A stretch of 64,000 nucleotides of DNA, taken from NCBI RefSeq assembly GCF_003952005.1, contig NZ_QXGJ01000010.1, positions 1 through 64,000 of the forward strand, in the 5' to 3' direction. The notes below the pieces were generated by a model. That model made no database searches. It saw only the letters and a list, made by a program, of their open reading frames with translations, and was not told where the DNA came from. A program made the translations under genes and the position numbers. This document shows positions 1-8,121 of the stretch, one piece after another. Position 1 is the first letter of the stretch, and the number at the start of each line of letters is the position of its first letter. This DNA is from Bifidobacterium callimiconis (GTDB lineage: Bacteria > Actinomycetota > Actinomycetes > Actinomycetales > Bifidobacteriaceae).

Positions 1-60
1 CCCCTGGCTCCCCTCCCCGCGGAGGGGAGCTGTCTGCGCAGCAGACTGAGGGGAGCACCC
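1..60. repeat. Composite palindromic repeat, copy 1 (cut by window edge)
   Basis: Two adjacent inverted repeats are visible: GGCTCCCCTCCC/GGAGGGGAGCT and GTCTGC-gca-GCAGAC, followed by tgaggggagcac. The same layout recurs near 7965, 17510, 25111 and 61935. It lies in a gene-free left edge and may continue outside the window. Confidence 0.7.
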
Positions 61-153
61 CCCATCCCCACCCGGCCTCAACTCAGCAGAAAACAACAAT
101 CCCCACTTACTCCACAACCACCCCACAACAATCACCACAACAAGAGGAAGATC

Positions 154-894
154 ATGGATCTGATCGAAGCGATGGAAGCACGCCACGCCATCCGCATGTA
201 CACCGACGAACCGGTAGCCGACGACGTCATCGCCGCACTGCAGTCGGAGATCGACACGTGCAACACCGAAAGCGGCCTGCACATTCAGATGACGACCGGA
301 CTGAACGACGCGTTTCTGGGTCTGAAAACGCATTACGGACGGTTCAAGGGCGTGCATAACACGATCGCACTGATCGGCGCTGCGGACGGCACGAACTCCG
401 GTTGGACGAAAGAGGGCTCGGAGGATGCCGCTGCAACCGACCCCGGCGAAATCGCACTGCAGCAGACCGTGGGCTATTACGGCGAGCGTCTGGCGCTGAA
501 GGCCACACAGCTTGGTCTGGCCACGTCATGGGCCGTGCTCGACGATGCGATGAGCGCGGAGAACCCGTGGTGGACGCTCGCTCCCGGCGAGAAGATCGTG
601 TGGGTGCTGGCGTTTGGTCATGGCGCGCGCCCCGGCGGCAAGCACCGCAGCAAACCGATCGAGGATCTGTGCACCATCCCCGAAGGTGAGAACATGCCCG
701 ACTGGTTCCGCGCCGGCATGGAGGCGGCGATGCTCGCCCCCACGTCGCTCAGCCAGCAGCCGTTCCACTTCACGCTGCACGCCGACGGCACCGTCAGCGC
801 CCGTGCGACCGAGGGATTGTTCGCCCACGTGAGCCTCGGCTGCGCCATCTACCACTTCGAGGCGGCTTCCGGCCACACCGTGAACTGGCGTTAG
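154..894 (+). CDS. Nitroreductase family protein
   Basis: A 246-residue protein with the FMN-dependent nitroreductase layout. It opens with an IEAMEARHAIRMYTDEPV segment, the usual RRSxRxF-like N-terminal flavin-contact motif. The middle reads YYGERLALKATQLGLATSW, the conserved helix of the family. The C-terminal half repeats a shortened nitroreductase motif (MEAAMLAPTSLSQQPFHF), as in the putative TM1586-like branch where two half-domains are fused. The start is supported by AGAGGAAG about 5 nt before ATG. The protein is cytoplasmic and should reduce nitro or quinone compounds with NAD(P)H; the true substrate cannot be told. It stands alone, with a repeat on its left and tRNA-Leu on its right. 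Confidence 0.8.
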   Translation: MDLIEAMEARHAIRMYTDEPVADDVIAALQSEIDTCNTESGLHIQMTTGLNDAFLGLKTHYGRFKGVHNTIALIGAADGTNSGWTKEGSEDAAATDPGEIALQQTVGYYGERLALKATQLGLATSWAVLDDAMSAENPWWTLAPGEKIVWVLAFGHGARPGGKHRSKPIEDLCTIPEGENMPDWFRAGMEAAMLAPTSLSQQPFHFTLHADGTVSARATEGLFAHVSLGCAIYHFEAASGHTVNWR

Positions 895-1162
895 CGCTCG
901 GCGAACCGCCTGTGCCAGGCTGGGGCCCGGTGTGCCTCGCTCGCCTCGCTCCGCAGCGTATGGTCTCCTTGAGCCATCGACACGCGAGTTTTGTGGTTTC
1001 CCCCAGAGTGACGGCAGGTAATGCACCCCGCAATCAAGCCATTTGCGGAACCGCATTCGTCTCTCATGCCACTCGCGGGGTGCAGAGACACCACAGTTCG
1101 CGCTCAAGGACCACGAATCCAAGCCATCCGCCCCCGGCGCGACACGCCGAAGACACGCCGAT
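895..1162. other. Intergenic stretch after the nitroreductase
   Basis: No credible gene is seen. It contains a perfect 9-bp inverted repeat GCACCCCGC (1023-1031) and GCGGGGTGC (1075-1083) with a 43-nt loop of unknown role. The short open frames here have no family features. Confidence 0.5.
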
Positions 1163-1192
1163 TTGCACAATCCGGAATCGTAGTGCTAAATT
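1163..1192 (+). promoter_or_regulatory. Promoter of tRNA-Leu
   Basis: TTGCAC at 1163-1168 and TAAATT at 1187-1192 are separated by 18 nt and end 12 nt before the mature tRNA. This fits a housekeeping sigma promoter. Confidence 0.55.
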
Positions 1193-1204
1193 AATCACTT
1201 GTCT

Positions 1205-1287
1205 GCGAGCGTGGCGGAATGGTAGACGCGCTGTCTTCAGGTGGCAGTGAGTGTATGCTCGTGGGGGTTCAACTCCCCCCGCTCGCA
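1205..1287 (+). tRNA. tRNA-Leu (anticodon CAG)
   Basis: The acceptor stem GCGAGCG pairs with CGCTCGC (1280-1286), with A as discriminator. The anticodon stem CTGTC/GGCAG encloses loop TTCAGGT, giving anticodon CAG, which reads CUG. The TPsiC arm is GGGGG-TTCAACT-CCCCC. The long variable arm is that of a class II tRNA. CCA is not encoded: the DNA continues CGA. Confidence 0.93.
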
Positions 1288-1292
1288 CGAAT

Positions 1293-1330
1293 AAAACCTC
1301 GGATCGTGAAAACGGTTCGGGGTTTTCTCG
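1293..1330 (+). terminator. Rho-independent terminator after tRNA-Leu
   Basis: AAAACCTCG (1293-1301) pairs with CGGGGTTTT (1318-1326) through one G-U pair, and the stem ends in a T run. Confidence 0.6.
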
Positions 1331-1573
1331 TATTCGCGCGCAGGCAGTCCGCGCACACTCGCGCCGTCGCCCACACTGCGGAATCTGCCGCCGAATTTGT
1401 CTCACTATGCGAAATAATCTGCTCTTTACAGCGTCAAACACCCGTTTTTGCGTCGTTTTTCGTCCTTTTGGCGCTGTGAATTGTGGAATTCGGGTATTCG
1501 ACGCCCCAAAAGTGCGCCGTCACCGTCAACACCGAGCCGCTTGTGCACCACGCGCTCGCCTACACTGGCAAGC

Positions 1574-2620
1574 ATGAGTGATGAGAACACCGAGAACGCA
1601 ACCAGGAACACCGCGGCCGCGCCGAATACGCCGACCGCGTCAAACACGCCAACCGCCTCCCCAGCCGCACCGGCCACCCCGGACTCCCCCACCCAGACCG
1701 CGTACTTCGCCGGCGGGTGCTTCTGGGGCCTGCAGGAATACTTCCGCAACGTAGACGGCGTGACCGCCACGACGGTCGGCTACGCGCAGTCGAACACCCC
1801 GAACCCCACCTACGAGCAGGTGTGCTCGGGCACGACCGACGCCGCCGAGACCGTGCGCGTGGAGTTCGACCCGTCCCGCGTGACGCTGCGCACGCTGAGC
1901 CTGCTGTTCCTCGAGGTGATCGACCCGTTCTCCGTGGATCGTCAGGGCGAGGACACCGGTCGTCAGTACCGCACCGGCATGTTCTTCACAGACGACGATC
2001 AGAAGGCCGTGTTCATCGCCGCGATCGAGCAGCTGATCGACCGCGAGCCGCGCCGCCCCGCCGTGCTCATCGAACCGCTGCGCAACTTCTACCCCGCCGA
2101 GGAGCACCATCAGGACTATCTGGAGAAGAATCCGGGCGGCTACTGCCACATCGACATCGCCAAGATCCACAACGTGCGCAACCGTCAGAAGTACGTGGAC
2201 CGCATCTGGGATCTGACGCTCGAACAGTTCGCGGTCACGCAGCACGCGGCCACCGAGCGCCCGTTCGTCAACGAATACGACGAGACGTTCGAGCCGGGCA
2301 TCTACGTGGACATCGTCAGCGGTCAGCCGCTGTTCCTGTCGACCGACAAGTTCGATTCCGGCTGCGGCTGGCCGGCATTCTCCAAGCCGATCAGCGCCGA
2401 TCTGGTCACCGAGCATGACGACGACCGCGTGCCCGGCCGACCGCGCATCGAGATTCGCACGTCCGAAACGCAGATCCACCTCGGCCACGTGTTCGACGAC
2501 GGACCGGCCGAGCTCGGCGGCCACCGCTACTGCATGAACTCCGCCGCACTGCGCTTCGTCCCGCTGTCACGTATGGCCGAGGAAGGCTACGCCGACTACA
2601 TTCCCCAGCTGCAGCAGTAG
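1574..2620 (+). CDS. msrAB: Bifunctional peptide methionine sulfoxide reductase MsrA/MsrB
   Basis: A 348-residue fusion of both methionine sulfoxide reductases. Residues 1-40 are an Ala/Thr/Pro-rich leader. The MsrA domain follows with its catalytic motif GCFWG (residues about 49-53) and the family pattern EEHHQDYL. The MsrB domain has SGCGWPAF, HLGHVFDDGP and the catalytic RYCMNSAALRF. MsrA acts on the S and MsrB on the R epimer of oxidised methionine, with thioredoxin as usual electron donor; trxB is present at 49.6 kb. The start at 1574 was chosen because TACACT lies exactly 7 nt upstream and there is no Shine-Dalgarno, which suggests a leaderless mRNA. An upstream in-frame ATG at 1448 would add residues that do not look like MsrA. 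Confidence 0.93.
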   Translation: MSDENTENATRNTAAAPNTPTASNTPTASPAAPATPDSPTQTAYFAGGCFWGLQEYFRNVDGVTATTVGYAQSNTPNPTYEQVCSGTTDAAETVRVEFDPSRVTLRTLSLLFLEVIDPFSVDRQGEDTGRQYRTGMFFTDDDQKAVFIAAIEQLIDREPRRPAVLIEPLRNFYPAEEHHQDYLEKNPGGYCHIDIAKIHNVRNRQKYVDRIWDLTLEQFAVTQHAATERPFVNEYDETFEPGIYVDIVSGQPLFLSTDKFDSGCGWPAFSKPISADLVTEHDDDRVPGRPRIEIRTSETQIHLGHVFDDGPAELGGHRYCMNSAALRFVPLSRMAEEGYADYIPQLQQ

Positions 2621-2662
2621 CAGCAGTAGCAGCAGTAGACGCGCACGTAACGCATAAACAAC

Positions 2663-2704
2663 ATGAAGGGCGTTCCCCGCACATCGGCAGGGAACGCCCT
2701 TCAT
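2663..2704. terminator. Bidirectional hairpin between msrAB and the surface protein gene
   Basis: A perfect 15-bp stem, ATGAAGGGCGTTCCC and its complement (2690-2704), with a 12-nt loop. It sits between two convergent genes. There is no long T run. Confidence 0.75.
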
Positions 2705-2766
2705 CATTCAGCGGTTCACGGCCAGCGACCGGCAATCAGCCAGCAACCGGCCGACCGATCAGCCAT

Positions 2767-5424
2767 TCAGCTCCGCTTGCGACGCACCACAAGCACGGCC
2801 ACGCCGGCCACGGCCAGCACGACCACGACCACGGCGATGACCGCCACGGCCGTACCAGTGCGGGACAGCTCGCCCTGGGTCTTGCCGTTCGCGTTCGTCA
2901 CGGTCTTTTTGGCTCCGTCGACGTCGCCATCGGCCTTCTTGTCGGCGCCGTTTGCCCCCGGCTGCGACGGCTGCACACCCGGCGTGCTGTCCTTGATCGC
3001 CACGGACAGGCGCGCACGTGCGCCACGGTTGAAGAACACCACCACGTTGCCCATGCTGCCGGTCTCCTTGCCGTTGAGCAGACTGCTGTTCAGCGTCACG
3101 CCCGCGTCGGTGACCGTGTAGTCGGTGCCTTCGGTGAGCGTCTTGTAGTCGTACTGCACGGACTGCACGGTGTTGCCGTTGAAATCGATGCCCGCGGACA
3201 GGCCGTTGGCGTTCGCGCCGCGCGTGGAGGCGTCGTACTTGTCGTAGTCGAACGCATTCTGCTTCAGCGAGGCGTTGACCGCGTCGCCGCGACCGTCGTC
3301 GAGCTTCCACACCTGCGTGCCGTGGAACGGGTTCGCGGTGCCCACGTTGAGACCGGTGTCGGTGATGGCGAACACACGCAGACCGTGGTTGTTGTTGTCG
3401 CCGAATCCGTTGCGGGTGATGGTGCTGAAGTTCGTGCCGTCGCCGGTGACCACCAGATCGAAGCCGCGCTTGTCCGGGGTGGCGGCGCTCAGGTACTTGA
3501 GCACGCCCACGAAGTAGCCGAAGTTGTCCACGTTGGCCTGGGTGAGCCACTGGTCGAGTTCCTTGACCAGATCGTCCGGCAGGTACTGCTTGTTCTTCTG
3601 GTACAGGTCGTACAGCTGCTGGAGCCACGTCTGGAACTGCTCGCGGTCCTGCAGCGTGTACTGCTTGGCGTCGGCGGCCATCGGCGTGGCCTCGGCGACG
3701 GACGAGCTCACGTCGGTCTGCTTGGATTCCAGATCGTTCTGCATGTTGCCGAGCAGATCCTGCATCTGCTTGACGTCGGACTGCACGGCGTCGGCCTTGC
3801 CGGATTCGAGGGTCTTGGCGGCGGCCTTCTGATCGTCGGACTGGGCGGCGGCATCGTCGGACTGCACGTCAGTGGACGCGGCGTTGGTCTGCTCGTCCTC
3901 AAGCGTCTTGAGGAACTCCTCGATGTATCCGACCTGCTTCTTCCACTGTTCCGGCGTGCGGTGCAGGATATCGCCGTTGACGAACTGCGTGATGGGGTAC
4001 GTCATGTCGCTGATGTCGTACGTGCCAGCGTACATCTTGCCGTCGTACGACTGCATGCGCCACACGTACTGGTTCAGGAAGCGGCTGGCCTCGTCGTCGG
4101 AACCGAGTCCGGCGCGCATGGTCTTGCCGTCGATCGTGCCGATCGGGCCTTCGGGGAACGCGTCGTTCGCCTCGCCGGCGACCATCTGGAAGTTCTCGTC
4201 GGCGTCCATGCGCCACAGGTTCACGGAGCCGTGCAGATCCTTGTACAGGCCTTCGAACTTGTACTTCAGCACGTCGGGGATCGAGATCATCGGATCGTTG
4301 TAGCCGCCGATGTACAGATGGTTCTTGTACACCACCATGTTGGCCGCGCCGGAACGGTCTGCGCCGAATCCGAAGTCGTACTTCGCGCCCTTGGACTTGT
4401 CGCCGACGAGCAGCTTGTACGACCACGTGCCGTCACCGTTCTGGTCGCCGCAGAACAGGGCGAACGAACGCTTCATCTTGCTCGTGCCCGTCACCACTGT
4501 GATGTACAGATGTCCGTTGAACGGGACGATGTCCCAGATCGCGCCGCCCGCAATGTTGTCGGTGGTGTGGAACGCCGGATAGCCGAGGAAATCGTCCTGC
4601 GTGCCGATGATCTTGAACGAGTCCTGACCGGCGGTGGGGTTCGACGACGAGACGATGTAGGCGCCCGTCTTGCCCTCGTCACCGTACTTGCCGATCATGC
4701 TGGCGACCAGCTGGTCGTTGGTGACGGCGAGACCGCGGATGAGCGTGGATACGCCCTTGCCGTCGGCGGCCTTGCCCGTGTACACCACGCGGGTCTTGTC
4801 AGTGGCGGGATCGATTTCGATCAGCTGTGGGGTGGGGACGGTGCCGGCCGCGAAGTACAGCTTGTCGTGGAATTCGACGGCGGCGCGGTAGCCGGAGCCG
4901 GCCTTGGCCGTGCTCACCAGCTTCACTTCGCCGGTGCGGGTATTGACCTTCAGCAGCACCGGGCGCATGACGCCGTCGTCAAAGTACAGCTCGCCGTTGA
5001 ACATCGCGTCGACGCCGGCCTTGAGGGTGCTGTACTTCACGCCGGTGGTGGCGGACACCAGCCTGACCATGCTGTTCATCGGCGAATAGCAGGTGCCGAT
5101 GTACATCCAGTCGCCGTAGCCGACGGATGCCCATGAATAGCTCTGACCGCGGTCGCCCGTGGTGCCGGACATGGTCGGATTACCGTTCGCATCGACGTTG
5201 ACGATGCCGTCGTCCTCACCGAGACCGGCGTTCGGATGGGAGATCTTGGTGGCGGTGTAGCCGGACTGCTGGTTGACCGTGATGCCCGGAGCGCTGGAGG
5301 AGGCCGCCGACGCGGTGTCCACAGCAGCGCCCAGCGGGACGATCATCGCGCAGGTGGCGACCACTGCGACCGCGATGTTGCGTAGACGCGCGAACGGCCG
5401 CACCGATTGCGTGGGAAAACTCAT
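2767..5424 (-). CDS. Large secreted, cell-wall-anchored surface protein with LPXTG-like tail
   Basis: An 885-residue exported protein. The N-terminus has a charged stretch, a hydrophobic core (NIAVAVVATCAMIVPLGAA) and an Ala-rich cleavage region. The C-terminus reads LSRTG, then a long hydrophobic helix and RRKRS, the order of a sortase signal, with the second residue Ser rather than Pro. Residues about 60-480 carry repeated Gly/Tyr/Trp-containing short blocks like a beta-propeller. About 490-640 is helical, charged and Gln/Asp-rich, probably coiled coil. Near 760-840, TEGTDYTVTDAGVTLNSSLL resembles an X2/Ig-like carbohydrate-surface module. AGGAAG precedes ATG at 5424; the longer frame to 5502 lacks a better start. 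The ligand is unknown. Confidence 0.75.
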   Translation of the reverse strand: MSFPTQSVRPFARLRNIAVAVVATCAMIVPLGAAVDTASAASSSAPGITVNQQSGYTATKISHPNAGLGEDDGIVNVDANGNPTMSGTTGDRGQSYSWASVGYGDWMYIGTCYSPMNSMVRLVSATTGVKYSTLKAGVDAMFNGELYFDDGVMRPVLLKVNTRTGEVKLVSTAKAGSGYRAAVEFHDKLYFAAGTVPTPQLIEIDPATDKTRVVYTGKAADGKGVSTLIRGLAVTNDQLVASMIGKYGDEGKTGAYIVSSSNPTAGQDSFKIIGTQDDFLGYPAFHTTDNIAGGAIWDIVPFNGHLYITVVTGTSKMKRSFALFCGDQNGDGTWSYKLLVGDKSKGAKYDFGFGADRSGAANMVVYKNHLYIGGYNDPMISIPDVLKYKFEGLYKDLHGSVNLWRMDADENFQMVAGEANDAFPEGPIGTIDGKTMRAGLGSDDEASRFLNQYVWRMQSYDGKMYAGTYDISDMTYPITQFVNGDILHRTPEQWKKQVGYIEEFLKTLEDEQTNAASTDVQSDDAAAQSDDQKAAAKTLESGKADAVQSDVKQMQDLLGNMQNDLESKQTDVSSSVAEATPMAADAKQYTLQDREQFQTWLQQLYDLYQKNKQYLPDDLVKELDQWLTQANVDNFGYFVGVLKYLSAATPDKRGFDLVVTGDGTNFSTITRNGFGDNNNHGLRVFAITDTGLNVGTANPFHGTQVWKLDDGRGDAVNASLKQNAFDYDKYDASTRGANANGLSAGIDFNGNTVQSVQYDYKTLTEGTDYTVTDAGVTLNSSLLNGKETGSMGNVVVFFNRGARARLSVAIKDSTPGVQPSQPGANGADKKADGDVDGAKKTVTNANGKTQGELSRTGTAVAVIAVVVVVLAVAGVAVLVVRRKRS

Positions 5425-5604
5425 GTTTGCTTCTTCCTGAATACTTCCTTTTATGGTCTTCTCTGACGAGAGTTCTTGATCGGCGTTCCGGGAACACACC
5501 ACAACACAACATCCGGGAACGCCAACACCCCCTCACTGTATACCGCTTTTACGACACCCCCTACCCCCGCATACATCATGCGTGCACCGTAGCGCACACA
5601 CCGC

Positions 5605-5673
5605 CGCGTAGTTACGCAGGGTTCTGATGCCGTATGACTGCGTAACTACGCGATATGACTGCATAACTACGCG
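5605..5673. promoter_or_regulatory. Inverted plus tandem 15-bp motif, candidate operator
   Basis: CTGCGTAACTACGCG occurs at 5638-5652, again as CTGCATAACTACGCG at 5659-5673 (21 bp apart), and as a perfect inverted copy at 5605-5619. It lies about 180-250 bp upstream of the surface protein gene. This gap (5425-5854) holds no gene. Confidence 0.5.
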
Positions 5674-5692
5674 CTACATCCCCCACATACGA

Positions 5693-5740
5693 CAGGAGGC
5701 GCATTCCGCGGATCGCAATGATCGCGGAACGCGCCTCCTG
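5693..5740 (-). terminator. Terminator hairpin of the FMN reductase gene
   Basis: An 18-bp stem between 5693-5710 and 5723-5740, with one position that is G-U when read on the minus strand and A-C on the plus strand. This favours a role for minus-strand transcripts. The T run is weak. Confidence 0.6.
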
Positions 5741-5854
5741 GACGATTTGCGGCAGGCGTCGGACCGTGCACCATCCGACGTCACCGCCGTCAACGACGAT
5801 AGCAGTGGGCGGCTACTCGGACGGACAAACGTCCATCAGCCGTCTCCGCCAGTC

Positions 5855-6406
5855 TTACTCGGCGATGAACTTGAGGAAGGCATCCACCTGAGCGGACAGG
5901 GCCTTGCGGTCGTCCTCGCTCAGGCCGAGCTTGCCGGTGCCCCAGGCCTCGGGAGCCAGGGTCACGCCCAGCTGGTCGCCGAGCAGCTCGACCTTGCCGA
6001 AGCCCAGCACCTCGGTGAGCTTGGCGCGAGTGCCGGCGCCGGCGGACTGGCCGGCCACGGAGCTCAGGGCCACCTTCTTGCCGGGCAGCACGGAGGAGGA
6101 CTCGGCCGGGAACGGCTCCAGCGGGCGGGACAGCCAGTCGAGCAGGTTCTTCAGCACGCCCGGGTAGCTGTAGTTGTACTCCGGGGAGAAGATCCACACA
6201 CCGTCGGCGAGCACGAACTCACGACGGACGGCGGACACGGCCTCGGGGGCCGGGTACTCGATGTCCTGGCTGAAGAACGGCACGTTGGTGTAGTCAAGGA
6301 ACTCCACCTCGGCACGGTCGCCGATCAGAGCCTTGGCCTCGTCGGCCAGCTGCTTGTTGAAGCCGTCCTTGTGCAGGGAACCCACGATGAACAGAATCTT
6401 GGCCAT
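5855..6406 (-). CDS. NADPH-dependent FMN reductase / flavodoxin-like oxidoreductase
   Basis: A 183-residue flavodoxin-fold protein. MAKILFIVGSLHKDGFNKQLA is the N-terminal beta strand and phosphate-binding loop. FSPEYNYSYPGVLKNLLDWLSRP is the hallmark SPEYN.S.PG..K...DW motif of the NADPH-dependent FMN reductase (azoreductase/quinone reductase) family. ATG at 6406 has AGGAGG 6 nt upstream; an upstream extension to 6505 is not supported. Cytoplasmic, FMN-binding; it may reduce quinones, azo dyes or metals. It is divergent from the GntR regulator at 6656, and the shared upstream gap holds a palindrome that could control both. Confidence 0.88.
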   Translation of the reverse strand: MAKILFIVGSLHKDGFNKQLADEAKALIGDRAEVEFLDYTNVPFFSQDIEYPAPEAVSAVRREFVLADGVWIFSPEYNYSYPGVLKNLLDWLSRPLEPFPAESSSVLPGKKVALSSVAGQSAGAGTRAKLTEVLGFGKVELLGDQLGVTLAPEAWGTGKLGLSEDDRKALSAQVDAFLKFIAE

Positions 6407-6570
6407 GTTTCCTCCTGATGGTTTGCAACGATTCGTTGTTGAAGCCGCCGTCGCGCACGGCGGCAAAGCCTTGACGCCATCATTGTCTCGCCGGACCGGC
6501 GACATCCTCAGCCGGCAGAGAACCGTTCATGCAAACCACTGCAATATCAACGAAATCAACGAACGTCGGC

Positions 6571-6588
6571 GTACTAACCGAGTAGTAC
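6571..6588. promoter_or_regulatory. Palindrome GTACTA-N6-TAGTAC, candidate GntR operator
   Basis: Perfect 6-bp arms around ACCGAG, placed between the divergent FMN reductase and GntR genes and 67 bp before the GntR start. Small GntR (YtrA type) proteins usually bind AT-rich palindromes of this kind near their own promoter. The assignment is inferred. Confidence 0.45.
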
Positions 6589-6655
6589 AGTTTGGATACA
6601 GATCGACGGTTCGCATAGGCGGTCGTCGGGGAACCGTTGGGAAAGGCAGGTCGCC

Positions 6656-7159
6656 ATGGGGAACGAAATCGGGATTCTGGAAGCGCCGGACACGGACGTC
6701 ATCGACGACGACATCACGGAGGACATGATCGCCGATCTGTTCGCCCCGGCCGAGACGATGTCCGCCGCCACGCACGACGCCGATCATGGCAGCGATGATT
6801 TCCTCATCACCATCGATCTCAACAGCGCCACGCCCGCGTTCGAACAGATCCGTTCGCAACTCGACGGTCTGATCCGCGTGGGACTGCTCGAAGCCGGCGC
6901 CAGCATGCCGCCGATGCGTGGTCTGGCCAAACAGTTCGGCGTTTCGCTCGGCACGGTACAGCACGCCTACGAGGAGCTGGAATCCAGCGGCCTGATCATC
7001 ACGTCGCCCGGCCGTCCGGCACGCGTGGCGGAGGGCAAGCGTCTGCCGTGCGACGTGCTCGCCGCGATCGAATGCCTGGCGGTGGCCGCGCAGCAGAAGA
7101 ACGTGGATCTCGGCGACACCCAGAACGTGCTGGGCGCCATGTGGCAGATGAAGCGCTGA
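6656..7159 (+). CDS. GntR-family transcriptional regulator (short, YtrA-like)
   Basis: A 167-residue protein. Residues 1-50 are acidic and unusual (DTDVIDDDITEDMIADLF). The winged helix-turn-helix lies at about 50-120: AFEQIRSQLDGLIRVGLLEAGASMPPMRGLAKQFGVSLGTVQHAYEELESSGLI is the GntR DNA-binding pattern. Only about 45 residues follow, so there is no FadR, HutC or MocR effector domain; the short helical tail fits the YtrA branch. GGAAAGGCAGG lies just before ATG. It is divergent from the FMN reductase, so it may repress that gene and itself. Confidence 0.85.
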   Translation: MGNEIGILEAPDTDVIDDDITEDMIADLFAPAETMSAATHDADHGSDDFLITIDLNSATPAFEQIRSQLDGLIRVGLLEAGASMPPMRGLAKQFGVSLGTVQHAYEELESSGLIITSPGRPARVAEGKRLPCDVLAAIECLAVAAQQKNVDLGDTQNVLGAMWQMKR

Positions 7160-7244
7160 CGACGGCGAGAACGGACGGACCAACGGGCCGATCATCGGCC
7201 GACCGCTAGGGCCATGCCGGCGGCTAGACTGAACGGGTTAGACG

Positions 7245-7250
7245 TATAAT
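7245..7250 (+). promoter_or_regulatory. -10 element TATAAT before dcd
   Basis: An exact TATAAT 84 nt before the dcd start. No good -35 is seen 17 nt further up (GGCTAG). Confidence 0.45.
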
Positions 7251-7333
7251 GCCGCGCCCGCACGCGACCATGCACAACGCGCGACGGCGAAGCGCGGCGC
7301 CCACAGCGCAATCCACGCGAAGGAGAACATCAC

Positions 7334-7948
7334 ATGCTGCTCAGCGATCACGACATTCTGGCCGCACAGGCGAGCGGAAACATCTCGCTCACCCCCTGGA
7401 CCCCGGAAATGGTGCAGCCGGCCTCGGTGGACGTGCGACTGGACCGCTTCTTCCGCGTGTTCAACAGCCACAAGTACACGTATGTGGACCCTGCCGAGAA
7501 CCAGGGCGATCTGACCGAACAGTTCGAGGTGGCGCCCGGCGAGCCGTGGATCCTGCACCCGGGCGAGTTCATCCTCGGTTCCACGTGGGAGTACGTGAAG
7601 CTTGATTCGTCGATCGCCGCACGACTGGAGGGCAAGAGCTCGCTGGGTCGTCTGGGCATTCTCACGCATTCGACCGCCGGCTTCATCGACCCCGGCTTCG
7701 AGGGCCACATCACGCTGGAGCTGTCGAACGTGAGCACGCTGCCGGTGAAGCTGTGGCCAGGCATGAAGATCGGCCAGATGTGCTTCTTCTCTCTGAGTTC
7801 CCCCGCCGACAACCCGTACGGCTCCGGCAAGCTCGGCTCGCACTATCAGGGTCAGCGCGGCCCGACCCCGAGCCGTTCCTACGTGAACTTCTACTGCGCC
7901 GACGTCAACGACGGCGAAGGCATCGACCCGAGCGCGCAGCAGGCGTAG
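7334..7948 (+). CDS. dcd: dCTP deaminase, probably bifunctional dCTP deaminase/dUTPase
   Basis: A 204-residue trimeric nucleotide deaminase of the dUTPase fold. It shows MLLSDHDI at the N-terminus, [10 protein letters not shown], the nucleotide-binding [11 protein letters not shown], the [15 protein letters not shown] active-site segment with the catalytic Glu, and the C-terminal [14 protein letters not shown] lid. It converts dCTP to dUTP; some family members, as known from Mycobacterium tuberculosis, go on to dUMP, which would avoid free dUTP. Length and motif order fit that actinobacterial class, but the bifunctional activity is inferred. An A/G-rich site precedes ATG. Confidence 0.92.
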   Translation: MLLSDHDILAAQASGNISLTPWTPEMVQPASVDVRLDRFFRVFNSHKYTYVDPAENQGDLTEQFEVAPGEPWILHPGEFILGSTWEYVKLDSSIAARLEGKSSLGRLGILTHSTAGFIDPGFEGHITLELSNVSTLPVKLWPGMKIGQMCFFSLSSPADNPYGSGKLGSHYQGQRGPTPSRSYVNFYCADVNDGEGIDPSAQQA

Positions 7949-7964
7949 GTCCAGAGCCCGGCGT

Positions 7965-8110
7965 TCTCCCTCCGAGGGAGGGAGATGTCATGGCAGAGCC
8001 ATGACAGAGGGAGGGATCGTACACCGTCAAGGCTCATCGGGGCTTGCAAGAGGCGGATCCCTCCCTCAGACCGCCGTGCGGCGGCCAGCTCCCTCCCACG
8101 GAGGGAGCAC
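7965..8110. repeat. Composite palindromic repeat, copy 2
   Basis: Contains CTCCCTCC/GGAGGGAG blocks, the inner hairpin TGTCATGGC-aga-GCCATGACA, and an arm CCGCCgtgcGGCGG. It fills the gap between the convergent dcd and LacI genes and may act as a terminator. Confidence 0.7.
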
Positions 8111-8121
8111 GCTGGGACCGC

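Noticed and set aside
526..1170. Minus-strand frame over the nitroreductase and tRNA-Leu upstream region
   Set aside because: Overlaps a good gene on the other strand and has no motifs.
3322..5136. Long plus-strand frame of 604 codons across the surface protein gene
   Set aside because: It is the opposite strand of a gene with clear domains; its residues are low-complexity Val/Leu/Gly-rich and show no family motif.
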